Shown one piece after another: positions 28,789 through 41,030 of a stretch of 64,000 nt of DNA. A model generated the notes under the pieces. The model was not told where the DNA came from. It did no database searches and worked only from the letters and a program-made list of their open reading frames with translations. Location: assembly GCA_013399115.1 (NCBI GenBank), contig VXAA01005623.1, positions 58,652 through 122,651 of the forward strand. The letters are read 5' to 3'. The stretch is from Anseranas semipalmata. Lineage: Eukaryota; Chordata; Aves; Anseriformes; Anseranatidae. Each line of letters begins with the position of its first letter. The stretch's first letter is position 1. Position numbers and translations under genes: made by a program.

Positions 28789-29459
28789 TTATGGAAATAT
28801 TCTTGCAATGATCTCTGAAGCTACCACACATTCCATCACCTCAGAAATGCATTCTCTACAATGCCTTCTCTCAATATTCTCTACTCAGTGTGCAGATTTT
28901 TGACTTACTTTGATTGTATATGTAAATTCCATGGTATGTTGCTCTTCTCTGTCATTAGGTGGATATTATTTGACTTTGGCATTTAATTAGCACTAAGAAA
29001 ATGGAAACATTGAGGCACATTCAAACTTTTGGCACTTCTGCTGATTTTCACCAATCCTTTACACTGTTCTTTTTTGCAGAAACCATTTACAAAGTAAATT
29101 ACATTTGAGGGCCCAGTTCTGTCAAATGCTCAGTACTTTAGCAAAGTGCTTAAGTCCATCTTCATAAAGGGATGTAGGTAGCAAGATCAGGCTTTTGGGT
29201 ATTAGATTTTCCTTCAGAGAGGTATCTGGGTTCTCAGTTATGTCTAGAAAAGACAAAATCTCTACAGCAAAACCTTGTCTATGTCATTTTCTATCGCCTG
29301 CACTGAGCTCCTTCTACAACACACTGACTGTTGGAACCGCACACTGATTTGCTGAACTCTTCCCTCTCACTTTCTAGGGAACCTCACTACTCTATTCAGG
29401 GGAGTGAATTTTGTTCCAAGAGCTGCTTGCTTGTGTCTAAATCTCTTTGCCCTGTGTAA
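28789..29459. other. Intergenic DNA between the gap and the CR1
   Basis: Unique-looking AT-rich sequence; no feature seen. Confidence 0.6.
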
Positions 29460-30135
29460 ATTGACCACAAACCTTGCGGTCGGGGTCTACTACAGCCTGC
29501 CTGCTCAAGAGGAGCCTGTCGATGAGGCCTTCTTGCTTCAACTACAAGAAGCATCATGCTCACACGCTCTCATCCTGATGGGGGACTTCAACCGGCTGGA
29601 TGTCTGCTGGAAAAGCTATACAGCAGGCTGTAAGCAATTCAGGAGACTCCTGGATCCAGATCTGTTAGAGCAGGTCCAGAGGAGGGCTATGAAGTTGTTC
29701 AGAGGGCTGGAGCACCTCTCTTATGAAGAAAGGCTAAGAGAGCTGGGGATGTTCAGCCTGAAGAGAAGGCTCTGAGGTGACCTTACTGCAGCTTTTCAAC
29801 ACTTAAAGGGGTCTTATAAAAAAGATGGAGAGCAACTTTTTGCACAGGCAGACAATGACAGGACTACGGGGAATGGTTTTAAACTAAAAGAGAGTAGATT
29901 TAGATTAGATGTTAGGAGGAAATTCTTCACTGTGAGGGTGGTGAGGCACTGGAACAGGTTGCCCAGAGAAGCTGTGGATGCCCCATCCCTGGAAATGTTC
30001 AAGACCAGGTTGGATGAGGCCCTGGGCAACCTGATCTAGTGGGTGGCATCCCTCCCCATGGCAGGGGGGTTGGAACTAGGTGATCTTTAAGATCCCTTCC
30101 AACCCAAACCATTCTACGATTCTATGATTCTATGA
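29460..30135 (+). mobile_element. CR1 LINE, 5'-truncated and internally deleted
   Basis: Plus-strand CR1. The left part encodes a piece of the endonuclease domain (VGVYYSLP, LILMGDFNRLDVCW, GCKQFRRLLD). Near 29651-29665 it jumps directly to the end of the reverse-transcriptase ORF (LEQVQRRAMKLFRGLEHLSY, RELGMFSLKRRL), so most of RT is missing. The 3' end has the avian tail of repeated ATTCTATG units ending near 30135. The reading frame stays open across the join for about 100 codons and then stops at 29773-29775. It is a dead copy. Confidence 0.9.
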
Positions 30136-33100
30136 AGTGGTGGGGCAGAAGCGTTTCCAGCACCCAGGTCTGGATGTCACTCTGAACTACCCGACTATGC
30201 TGTGACAAAAGCCGCCACCTTATTTTGGGTGCTTAAGATCTGAGAAATCTAAAATCAGAGGCAATCTTTGAATACACTGTACTTTAAAACCAATGAGTCT
30301 GTTTGCATTTTGCTTTCTGCCTCCTACTCCTTCACAATCCATCTGCTGGATCTGTACCAGCAGCCAGAACCACATGACTTGCACTACAGGATGAAATGAC
30401 TTTAAATGGCAACGTGGCTCTAGCACAGCATTAACATCTCAGCAGCAGACAGTGTGAGATTAATGTCACAATTAGCAAGTGGATGTTTGATATCTTAACC
30501 TCAAGGATTCATTGCACTTGTAAATCTGTGGGGGCTCAGTTGGATGCTCTGTTGTTACAGATCACAGAGATAATGTAAACAGGCATTTGCTGGGGCCTCG
30601 TGGAACTAGAAGGTTTCTGTTTGCATGAACAGTCTTTTTAAAAGGTGGAAATCTTGCTATAATATAAACAGCAAGGTATATGTATATAAACACTGTTTTA
30701 TGGAAGAAAATCAATAAACCTAAATTCAGTAAACAAAAGTTAAAAGCAACTCTATGTTAAATATTGAAAGGGGAAAGCAGCGTCTCCTTCCTACTTGTGA
30801 ACTCAGGGACGATAATTCTAAGCAAATATTGTGGGCAGAATTCCTTACTGTTCCTGGCAACCTAGAGAAAAACATAACTGATGATAGCAAAATATCGAGC
30901 ACTATTGCCTGTACAGATCCTGAGATGGGAGGACTAGGATATGTCACGCAGACCTGATCTTGAAGAGCTTTCTGGATGCCACCTGTGAGTCAGGGTGCCC
31001 TGCAGGCCCCACTGTGTACCAAAACTGAACAAAAACTGAGATCCTGCAGGGTCTAACCCTCGATGATGGGGGTACTACTGCTCTCTGCTGGTGCAAAGTC
31101 ACAGTTGGTAAAACATTTCTGAATGTGTCCTGATGCAAACCAACTCAGAGAAAATGAATGTTGTGGACTAGAGCTACGAAGAGAAAGGACATTCCCTATC
31201 AGTGAAGATTTTGAGATTTTCAACATTTGTCTTTGTTTCTGTTTTTAACAGATGCTGGAAGTTCTTCACACATGAAAAGGGAAATAGTTAAGATTTATCA
31301 AAATATTTTGTTTCAACAAAACAAAATGTTTTGTCTCAGCTTTGAAGCTTTTAAAGTTATAATATGTGAAATTACAAAAATAAAAATGGTTTTGAAAGGG
31401 AAAAAAATTGTTGTGTTTTAACCCAGAAATGTACTTGTTCTTTATTTCTTTCCTTTTCCTTTGAGCCTGGCCACTTTCACCTTGTCTCTCTAGTTACTGT
31501 TCTCTGAAGCCCCCCAAACATTATACAAGTATTTTCTCTGCCTCCTGTGGCTTTTCAGAAGATTTATTTAAAATTGCAAATTACTTATAATATGAAAAAC
31601 ACTGGCTATAAATGAGCTTTAAAGTAAATGATAGTCTGTTTATTCAAAAAAAAAAAAAAAGTAGAATGTATTTTATTAAGACCTAGCTTTCACTTCACTT
31701 TCATGCAAGTACTACTTCTAGTCTCTATTTAATATTTAACTAATGGCTTCTTCTTCTTCTTCTTTTTTTTTTTTTTCCCAATGTTAGAAACTGTTTTGTT
31801 TTTTTTTTTTGCCCTAACTGTTCCCTATTGTAAACACTGAATTGAAGCACAGTAGATTAAACAACTAAGGGCGTTATTTAACGGGATCATTATTGATTCC
31901 AAGTAAAATAAAAACAAGGAAAGAGAGATGTAAATAAACTTAGACATTGACACACATTTACCTAAAAATTCAATGGAAATTCTCAAAGAGCCAGCATATA
32001 ATTCCTAATTGCTGTTCTATTACTAATACAATTTATAGTGAATATCAGTTTTAAGCAGAACTACTAAACAAGGTTTGTATCGGCTTTTCAATAATAGCAC
32101 AATAAGGGAGAAAAATGTTATCAGATCAAACTAAGCATGAGGAAAAAAAAATCCCTGTAGGACGTCATGTTATTGATGTTAAGCAGAATAATTCACTGAC
32201 TTTTAATTCACAGTGAGTTGTGACATTAAGGATTCCTCTTTAAAAATCTCTTTTTATAATAGGAACAAACATGATTTCCCCTAAGCTGCAGCTCTTTAGC
32301 ACAGCTACAATAAACACACACAAACTGTAAAAGTATTCTCAGCTCTACTATGTTCTTTCCCCTTGTAAGCCAAGTAGGATATCAGTCCATCTCATTCTTC
32401 TCGACACATCCTGCTATCATGAAAACAGCCACTGCACAGTGCTGCTAGGTAGCAAATCGTAGTTTTGTATCTTTTGAGTTAAACCCCCCTAAGAATGCCT
32501 CTCCTGGCTGTATAATTTCATTTTATAGCTTTTTGCTCCATGTGGACAGAATTTGCAGCCCTGGGTAAACTAGTTAGAGGTTTTGCTCATTGTGTGTTCA
32601 GTATGTAAGCACCCTTGGGTCTTAGGTCTTAGATGATCCTCTTATGTGCTTCTTCAGAATTTATGATTTGTTTTTAATGGACTGTACCAAAGCTAAGAAG
32701 CTTTCACATTAGTCATCATCTGTCTCACTATCCTGTGATTTATATGCCATTCCTATGGTTTTAAAATGTTATAGAAAAGGGCTGTATTTATGGCACATTT
32801 TCTACAATGTTTTAGAAGCGGTTTCAGGACATGTAATGTACTTTATAGATTATACATTAGAAGGTGGGTATATTATCTTCTCTGAGAGTCTTGCAACCTT
32901 CATTGACACTAATAAGATTTACATGTCCCAGTGGACTAAAGAATGGACTGCAGAGTCTTTAATTCAATTTATTAGAATGAGTGGCTGACTCAGAGTTGAG
33001 AAGGAACATGACCTTTTGACATCAGTTGTTTGCTCCTAGGGCCAACATAGAAAAACTCCTTGTAATCCCCAGGGAGAAAAATATTCTTTGAGTGTTTCTT

Positions 33101-35597
33101 TAGTGGCCTCTCTGGCCATTTTGGCCCCAGTACAGAAGCTCTACAATACAACAGTTTCATTTGCTTAAGAGGTTCTTTTCACATTCTCAGTGACTGATGG
33201 TTTTGCTGAATCAGGGCCTTGGGAAGTGTTTCATCCTAAAAGACAAAGCAGTGCAAAAGTAAGTATACCACAGCATGATTCATTTCATTCTCTAAGACTG
33301 CCTATTGACGATTCTCAAGGGCAGAACTGAGATTTTTTTTCCCCTCTGTTATGATAAAAAGGGCCAAATTTTGGTTTCTTCATCCCTCTGGATGCTTCCT
33401 AGGATTAGACAGGGAAAATCAGAAGATGTAGTTAAAGAAAGAAGAGGAAGAAGGCTGATGGAAATGTAGGCAAAAGAAACAAAGAATACATGTAGATATA
33501 TCTTGTCACTGAAGTGATCCCTATCACAGTTCAGTGGCCTCAAAAACGTCCTCATGGACATTAGATTTGTAAGTTTTGAATTTCAGAAAAGGTGCAAGTA
33601 GTCAAGATCTAGTCTATTTCTTGAAATTGTAGGGGTAATGGTTAGTAATCAGTCAGACATAAAAAATAAAACCCTAGTGACCTTGCCAATGTAGAAACCC
33701 TCTAAGCAATTTTTAAGGTTGATGCCTAATGCTTCATGCCCTTTATGTAACAGAGGGACACAGTGTCAGTGCAAGTTAAATGCATGGACAAAATGATCTC
33801 GCACATTGAGCTCCATTTGTAGTTCTACAGAAAGCAAAGCTGCCATGTGTATACACGCATATTCCTGATACAAAAGATTGTGAGGTTTTGGATGCCAGTT
33901 TCAAATTAAAGTGGATCATTCAAAAAAATATTCACAGACTATCAAAGCCACATGTACACTATTGTAACAATTGTACCCCAACTAAAAACAACTTAATGGC
34001 AATGCAGTGAAGTCCATGAGCTTTTGAGTGTTCCTTCAGTAAGTTAATGTTGTCCATCAAAGAGTCTGCAAAGTAACCAAAAGCGACAAGTGTTCTTTGG
34101 AATAAATCCTTTCTTTTCTCTTTTATCACCTGGAAGAGTCCATACCCACAATGGATGCTGAAGAAACTTAGGAACAGGAATTACATAGAATCAGAACTGT
34201 GGTTCCTGAAATGAAAAGCTCAAAGAGAGTTATGGAGAGGTGTGGTATCAAATGCAGTGAATTTCTTGTCATTTGATTCCATTGGAAAGCATACATTCCC
34301 AGATATCATCTAAAATACATGAGCAGGGGTGACATAACCAGTCTGATACCACTACTACCCCAGAGCATTTGTATATGCCACATACGCTCTACTTAAAATC
34401 TTGTTCTGTGCAAAAAGGGAATATCTTACACCCAAAGCCAAGATTTTATTGTTAATCTCATTTAAAGATTTGACTATATAAACCAAATACAGAAAGCAGT
34501 TAATGTTATTAGTCTAAATAAAGTTTAAATTTTCCAGATAAAAAAATATATCTCATCAACAATATTGCAGTCAAAAGTTGTAACAAAGAAAAAGAAAAAG
34601 GAAAAGGAAAAGAAAAAGAAAAGAAAAAGAAAAAGAAAAGAAAAAGAANAAAAGAAAAAGAAAAAGAAAAACCCTCCTACTATGAAATGCTTTTTCTCTG
34701 TTGCTACATTTACCTCTTCACTTCTTGATTTGCTACATTTACCTCTCCATCTACTAATGCTGATGGTTTTTATCTGAGGTGAGAGGTGTGACAGAAAGTT
34801 GTCATCCTTAGATACTTTTGGGGAGGAGTATGATTTTCATGGTAGGGGATTTTTTCTTCTTCTTTGCTAGGAAAAACATGATGTTGATGCTGATGGCTGC
34901 TTCCTCCTCACTCTAGAGGCCACTTGGGTACATTTTTATATGTTTGTTAACATGTCTGCACCCTGATTTTTCTTCTTTGGTTTGCAACTCTTATGTTATA
35001 TCTAACTTTACTATATGTGGCAGGGTTTATACATGAGACACTTGTCTTTTTTATTATCCCTAAAACTACTTTTGCCCAGCTCCTAGGTTTGCAATACCTT
35101 GTATGGTGATTTAGTGATAGCCCTGGGGCCTCTGGTATCACCCAAACCTTCGCAGCCACTGTTATCACTCTGTACCTTTACTTCTTTATGCTTCATCATT
35201 AATCTAGGGTCATAAATCATTCTACACAGCATAATTACTTGCTATTCCTATTTATATAAAAACTTTTAGCAACAGGTATTACGCCAATTACATAAACCTA
35301 AGCAAAATGAAAACAAATAAGGGAATAGACACCTGGTCATTAGACAATAGCTGTTAGAGATAAACAAGCTGAAACAAAGCTCCAAGCTAGCTGAGACTAG
35401 TACAGGCAAAACCTGACAAGCCCTCAGGACTGTGTTCACTTAATACAAAGCCTGTGGCTTGTTATCAGCAACAGCGATGTTGTATTTACAGTTACATGGG
35501 GCTACACAGGGCACTGTAAGATGAAGAAAAGATTCCAAGGGATCCAGTTCTATTTTTACAATTTAATGATTCATTTTGCATCTCTTAAATATACAGT
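30136..35597. other. Intergenic DNA, no supported gene
   Basis: Contains poly-A (31645-31660), CTT/T tracts (31750-31810), the purine microsatellite and, at 34700-34750, a 33-bp tandem duplication around ttgctacatttacctct. A 73-codon minus-strand frame at 34947-35168 has no recognisable domain. Confidence 0.6.
34584..34671 (+). repeat. Purine microsatellite (GAAAA/GAAAAA)n
   Basis: About 88 bases of A-runs punctuated by single or paired G, containing one undetermined base (34649). A lysine-rich open frame through it is an artefact of the repeat. Confidence 0.95.
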
Positions 35598-36115
35598 ACT
35601 TAGACTGAAAGTTAGGGTGAGAGCTGAAGACAGGACTAGGGTTTGGACATGAACAATTTTGAGAAATCTAAATTCTCACTGCATCAAGAACCCAGAAAAA
35701 TGAAAAGGGCTAATAGCAGTTTAAAGTGCTGCTTTACCTTTTGTCATTCACTGTCAAGGACTGGATCTGATTTCTAGCAAGGATAGGTTTAAAACTAGGA
35801 ATAGTGTTAGAATTTGGGAAAGTACAGACTGAGAAGCCCAGGTTCCTACTGCACCTTGGAGGTCCTCTGGAGCAGGGAAGAGGATTTATGTCATTTTCAT
35901 CAAAACTGTTTTTCCCAGCTCTTTGTTGGTTCCTGTCTCATGCCCACCTTTACATTTTGAAATGAGATAGGACCAAGATCAGAGTTTCAACCAGGGTTTT
36001 GGAAAGTACAGGCTTATGAGCCAAGATTCTCCCTGAGGCAAGAACTACAGTTAAGTTTTGGGCTTGGGAATGTTGTTTTCTGTTTAGTGCCTTTTCTATG
36101 GAAAGTGCAGACTCA
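35598..36115. repeat. Degenerate repeated segment (units about 100-185 bp)
   Basis: A block near ggaaagtacag recurs with similar flanks: a weak copy at 35645, clear copies at 35817 and 36001, and a partial one at 36100. After each block the wording is similar (agaagcccaggttc, atgagccaagattc, agaaatctaaattc). Spacing is irregular (172, 184 and 99 bases). I do not recognise the family; it may be an old tandem repeat or a mobile-element relic. Confidence 0.4.
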
Positions 36116-36959
36116 CTGGGAGGATTTTCTGGACCACCCTGTGTATCTTTTCTGTGGAAGCCATGTTTCATGATTGCATCTGGTCTCAAAATTTTCTTTC
36201 TTTTGTGCATAATAACCCATTTTCAACAAAAATGGGAGGATAATTTCTCTCCGTCATACCTCATAGCCTGGTAATAAGGTCATTTGCACAGGTTTTGGGA
36301 GCTGTAGATTAAAGCTTCCTTCATCTAGGAAGAGCCTAGAAATGGGTGTGCCACTGTGTGAATGATCAGACTTCTAATCTGCTAAAATGCAAAAAACACA
36401 CGGTAGGTAACAGTTTTCCCTCTTCCTCCTTCTCCCAAAATACAGGTTGTTTATTGTAGTCCTCCTCCTATCCCACTTACTGGTTTGCCCTGGGAATTCA
36501 GGCAGAGCTCAGGTCACTGTGGGATGACAGACGGGTTAGGCTTCGGTGCTAAGTGCTTTTCATGGCAGATCTGGCCCTGCTAACCATGAGTCAGTGCCTG
36601 AACGTAGATGCTCAGTGACTCCGAGGTGAATTTGGAGATAATGGACTCAGGCACTTAGAGGATGAGCCAGCCTTGACGAGTGAGCGACCCAGCTGTCTGC
36701 TGGGATGAGCCAGACCCAGAGGACACCAGTGAACTGGACTGCACCCCACGCCGTAAGAGGCGTCACATTCAAACATGCCACGCTCCCTTCCTCAGCCACG
36801 CATCTAGAGTAGCTTTTAGTTCACAAATCTTTCCATAAAAATGAAAATAAAGATGAACACTTTGTCAGCAGGACACAGATCTCCCTCTCTCTGCCTGCCT
36901 GAGCCAAGTGAGCTCTCTATCTGCGTTTGTAAGAAGAAATAAAAGGCGGTGGTGGACAA
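36116..36959. other. Upstream flank of the CpG island
   Basis: Base composition rises towards the island. From about 36500 the sequence is less AT-rich, with an AP-1-like TGAGTCA near 36588 and the TATA-like motif near 36940. No coding exon is supported. Confidence 0.5.
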
Positions 36960-37330
36960 ACAACACCACAGCGGCCGGGCCCGCGCTTCTCGGCCCCCCA
37001 GGCCGCAGCCTAGGCCGGCCTGGCCCCGCCAAGTGCCGCAGGCAGCAGCGGCCTTTGGGCGCAGCGGTGCTACGGCGTCCTCTGGCGGCCGCGTCCGGCG
37101 CTGCTCACGGCTGCGGGTGGGGCGGGAGCTGGCGGTGGCACGGCCCCGGCCCCGCGGGGCTTGAGCCGCCCTCCCGGCAGCTCCTCCCGGCGGGACGGCA
37201 CCAGCGCGGTGCCCGGGAAGAAGCCGCGCTGAGGCCGTCCATGCTCGGCCCGTCCCCCGGGGGAGGCGCAGCCGTAACCCGCAGGGAGCTCCAGACGCTC
37301 CGTTCGCGATTCGAGCACCTCGCTTGCTCA
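36960..37330 (+). promoter_or_regulatory. Isolated CpG island, candidate promoter
   Basis: About 370 bp of very GC-rich, CpG-dense sequence inside an otherwise AT-rich region. The first 50 bases alone hold about seven CpGs. It contains a GC box (GGGGCGG at 37119-37125, plus strand). A TATA-like ATAAAAGG sits just upstream, near 36939-36946. The flank before it carries an AP-1-like TGAGTCA. These suggest a plus-strand promoter. It is not the GNAT3 promoter, since it lies about 3.5 kb beyond that gene's 3' end. By analogy with mammalian CD36, which has far-upstream first exons around GNAT3, it could start a CD36 5'-UTR transcript, but no exon can be proven. Open frames through it are probably by-products of base composition. 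Confidence 0.5.
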
Positions 37331-38886
37331 GCTGGTGTAATCGCTAATATTCAACCCCGAGGTTTTGTTTGTTTGTTTGTTTCAAACTGGGGCTTCTAAA
37401 TTCTCCTTTGAGCAGATGCAGGAATCCTGATGAGCCTGTCCAGACTTGGGTCAGCATTCCCCCAGTGTCAGTTGCCGCTGCCTCCCTTTTTATGCAGTTG
37501 TCAACAGCATAAATTACGCCCTTAAAAGCGAGAATGAAGTGATTATTTGGGATTTAGCCACCTGTTTGGGTTGGTCTGACCCCAGCATGTGGCCTGGGAT
37601 ACACACTCCCAGCCACCAGCCCTCCCTGGCTGTGCCATGTCTGGGAATGCTAGTTTTGCTGGGAGACACTGGGTCCATGGCTGGCTGGGCTCACAATCAG
37701 CCTCTTAAAATCTGGGCCACCTGGGCTTAAAAATCAGCTTCAGGTAAAATTAAACACATTGATGAGTTTGCATGAAAGGAAGGGTGAGGTGGGGCTTGTC
37801 TTTGTTTCTTTTTCCCTCAAGGAACTCTGTTATATGGAAAGCTGCTCTTTGGCAAAGTGTACAACGATTTGTGGGAAAGATCATGGCTTGATGTTTTCAC
37901 TGCAGGGAGACTTGTGGTCCTGCCCCCAGCAGGACCCTGGGTTGTGATAGTGTGGGTACTGCCTCTCCCACCATCCACAGACTTCATATTCCAGGTTCTT
38001 CTCATACCATTTTTGCTATCAGACCTTCTGCACAATGGCACTGGAACATCCATGGGATTTCTCTGCAGAGCAGGGCACTCAAGTCGCTCACTGTGTGCCC
38101 ATTCCTGTCCTCACAGCTTGGATCTCCAGTCCCTTCAGCACAGGAATCCTAGTGACACCACCTGCAGTCATTTCTCTTGGAGGCTCACAAAGTATCGTGC
38201 TCACCTGTCACTTATGTGCCAGAAACTCAGATTAAGAAGAAAAAAAACAACAGGTCACTCCAGTCACCCTGTGTCTAAGTATTTTGTTTCTACCAGTGGT
38301 CAGCCTACCTTCTTAAAGCGTGATGTAGGATACCTAATCTATACAGTTTTACATATATTAACTTTCAGGCTACAGTGCAAAGTCCATCTGAATTCTAAGG
38401 CATTTCCTTGAAGAAAATGTTTGAGAGATGTGTTTATTCATGGATTTGTTTCTTAAAGATCTTGCACTTTATTATGTCATCAAGACATCCAGAAATTGAT
38501 GTTGATGCCACTACCATTCAAATTATTCATTTTAAATGAAATTTATTGCTGGAAATGAATCCAGAAGCCTTATCACTGGAAATCCATTATTTTCAATACA
38601 AACAAGGAATTAATAAAGTGAAGCATTACAGATCAGGCAGTAATAGAAGTTCAGACAGTACAAATTGTGTTTTAGCCATCTTGCTGGTTCAGGACAGCTC
38701 TGCACAACTCTAGCTAAGGCTTTGTGTACATGATTTTCAAAATCAAGTGGAAAGAGACTGTCCTTTAGTCTGGCAAGTGTTAGTCAAGGTGTTACTCAAT
38801 GAACCAAGGCCTAATAATGCCTTCTGTTACCTTTGTCTTAAACTCTCACTATTTTTTCACTTTTTATTTACTTAGGTATCTGCATA
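37331..38886. other. DNA between CpG island and solo LTR
   Basis: Starts with a (GTTT) run at 37364-37382. Plus-strand frames here (up to 184 codons at 37857-38411) show no domain. If the island is a promoter, a noncoding first exon and splice donor would lie at the left of this interval, but I cannot choose one. Confidence 0.5.
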
Positions 38887-38892
38887 TAGTTC

Positions 38893-39637
38893 TGTTGTGT
38901 TAAAGGGTAAAGAGTTTGGCAGGAACTAACCCCCCTGTGCTCCAGCTTGTCCTCAGATATCAGAGGGGCTGGGGGCAGCTGGTCTTAGATTCCGAGTGAT
39001 GCCCAATTCAGCACTAGAAGTCCGGTTGCATTAAATATATTGAATTATTATGATCACGGATTCACAAATAGCGCGATACACCTTCAGTCTAGTCGATTAA
39101 CAACTGGTGCAGTTTATTGAAGCAACAGGAGTACAAGTTCTTGGATTGCTGGTGATAAATACACTGGCTGCAAAGCATGTGCAAATACCAAGAATATAGC
39201 ACAATCAACTGCAGATGAGTTAACTTATGAAACAACTCTATAGAGACTGTTAGGTTCCCCAGGGAAGCACTTGGTATAACCGAGGCTTCGAATCCCACTC
39301 AACAGGTGTCCCTGTGGGGGGGAAGAGAGGTTCGGCCCATCAACTGATCCCAGAAGTCAGCGATGTCCTCCCAGCTTGTCTGCGATGATATCTTCCCTAA
39401 CATTCTTCTTCTCTTGAGCCATTTTTATACTATTTTCTTACTTCTAGGTGGAGCTTGAGTGACTCTAGTCATACATACCTTCATTATGATTGGTATAAAA
39501 TTTTCTCGTTTTGCCTTAAAGGTATAGGCTTGGAGAAATTCAGAGGGCATGCTCAGTGAGGGGCGGTCGCACCTTGGAGGTGGGTAGCCTTTGGGATGGA
39601 GGTGTGTTTTGGCATTATAATGAGATTATAATGAACA
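38893..39637 (-). mobile_element. Probable solo retroviral LTR (endogenous retrovirus)
   Basis: On the minus strand the segment starts TGTTC and ends CAACA, giving LTR-style TG...CA ends. It contains TATAAAAA (plus-strand 39422-39429) and, about 310 bases further on, AATAAA (plus-strand 39113-39118) in the context TTCAATAAACTGCACC, a typical LTR R/U5 arrangement. Flanking hexamers TAGTTC (38887-38892) and AAGTTC (39638-39643) match at five of six bases and look like a target-site duplication. No gag, pol or env sequence adjoins it, so it is best read as a solo LTR from recombination. The exact right-hand end is inferred. Confidence 0.65.
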
Positions 39638-39643
39638 AAGTTC

Positions 39644-40740
39644 ACCCAGAGGGAATGATTTTGACAAAAAATGGAAAACTGTGGGCCCAGGGCTGGTTAT
39701 CTGGTTTATCCATTCCATTTTACCATCAAATTTCCCATCCCTGCTGTGATATCACAGAGCCTGGCTGCAGTGTCTCCACCCTGCTCCACCGTCTGTGCTA
39801 TTTCTCTTAGAGTCAGCACACCAAGCTCCCCAGGTGTTGCCAATATCTAAGGCTGCAGGTTCTGTTGCCAAGGGGACTATCATGGAACAGATTCCTTGCA
39901 TATCTGCCGCATCTCGTGCTGCACTGGTGGAAATGACTACAGGGCACTGGTGAAGGTGTCCAGCAGCAGGACTATTAATAATCATTAAAAAAAAAAAAAA
40001 AAAGTCAAGTATTTAATTGTTAAAAAAGTTTCACCTTGCCACCTGGCATATGCAGGAACTGACAGTTACTGTAAATTTTTTTTTCTTCCTCAGGGGTTCC
40101 AAAAACTTGCCCGCTCTCTGCCTCCAACTTACTGTTTTTTGTTGTTGTTGTAGTTGTTTTTGTTGTTGTTTTTGTTTTCACCAAACTGGATAGCAGCATT
40201 TATGAATTTTATATTTGTGCAGTTCTTATGTGTGTGTCTCTCCACTCTCCTATCAAAACAGTGTAATTAAACATTCACATTTGCACCGCTCTTTGCCATA
40301 TGCCAGTAAATTCTGGGTGTTTGCTTCTGTTAAACTTATGGAATGTCATTTTTTGTTGTGAATGTAACATGAAAACACAAAAATAGTGAATGGAAATTAT
40401 CTACTGATACTGCTTTTTTGATGTTATAGCTTTCTTAAGGCTTTAAATACGTCAGTTATCTAATCTCTGTTTTGTATTATCCTTTTGTTATCCCTTACTA
40501 GAAAATACAGGATACTGAGGTATCCCCAGTTTCCAAAGAAATGCTGATTACCTTCAAATCATATTTATTAAAACAGGAATTTCCCTTTGATACCTGCAGG
40601 ATTTATCAGTGGCCAGCATCTCCGTGAAGAAGGCACATGTTTTTCAGTCTTCTTATGACATACAGAAAGTCAGTATTGTTTTGCAGAGCTCATGCTATAC
40701 CCAAAGCTTCAATTGACAGCTAACAACAACCTGATGGATA
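39644..40740. other. DNA between solo LTR and GNAT3 3' end
   Basis: Unremarkable apart from a poly-A tract (about 39989-40003) and the GTT repeat. It may hold a longer GNAT3 3' UTR if the distal AATAAA at 40564-40569 is used. Confidence 0.5.
40135..40178 (+). repeat. (GTT)n / T-rich repeat
   Basis: gttgttgttgttg and related units downstream of the GNAT3 3' end. Confidence 0.9.
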
Positions 40741-40760
40741 CTGTTTCTTCCCTAATGTTT

Positions 40761-40766
40761 TTTATT
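40761..40766 (-). terminator. Candidate GNAT3 polyadenylation signal AATAAA
   Basis: TTTATT on the plus strand, that is AATAAA on the GNAT3 strand, 73 bases past the stop codon. It is the first canonical hexamer downstream of the gene and would give a very short 3' UTR. A second AATAAA lies at 40564-40569. Which one is used cannot be told from sequence. Confidence 0.4.
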
Positions 40767-40839
40767 TCAGTCAGCAAGCAGGATGAAGAGAAGAAAGGGT
40801 ACAGACTTGAAGTCAGGCTACAAGTCAGGAAATGAATGG

Positions 40840-41030
40840 CTAGAAAAGCCCACAGTCTTTCAGATTTTCTTTGATTATTATGTCTGTGACTGCATCAAAA
40901 ACAAACTTGACATTCTGTGTGTCTGTGGCACATGTCAAGTGAGAATATATCTCCTTATCTTCTTTCCGTATGTTCAAGTCTAGGAATTGTTTCTTGATGT
41001 AATTTCCAGCATCTTCAAATGTATTTAGTC
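40840..41030 (-). CDS. GNAT3: GNAT3 exon 8 (C-terminal exon with stop)
   Basis: 191-bp coding part of the last exon, encoding the end of Gly292 through residue 354 and a TAG stop at 40840-40842. It contains [29 protein letters not shown] and the receptor-contacting tail [13 protein letters not shown]. The acceptor reads cactag. The C-terminus is identical to the transducin/gustducin consensus, so receptor coupling should be preserved. After Gly292 the sequence has Leu where Pro is usual in mammalian gustducin, from memory. Confidence 0.97.

Noticed and set aside
28552..28831. Frames spanning the N gap
   Set aside because: Continuity depends on undetermined bases.
34947..35168. 73-codon minus-strand frame beginning MITVAAKVWVIPEAPG
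   Set aside because: Considered as an endogenous retrovirus relic, but no motif or LTR neighbours support it.
36908..37399. 163-codon open frame across the CpG island
   Set aside because: Rich in Arg, Gly, Ala and Pro as expected from GC-rich DNA; overlapping frames on the other strand are also open; no domain.
37857..38411. 184-codon plus-strand frame
   Set aside because: The longest open frame in the window, but two other plus-strand frames overlap it and no domain, signal or splice evidence is visible.
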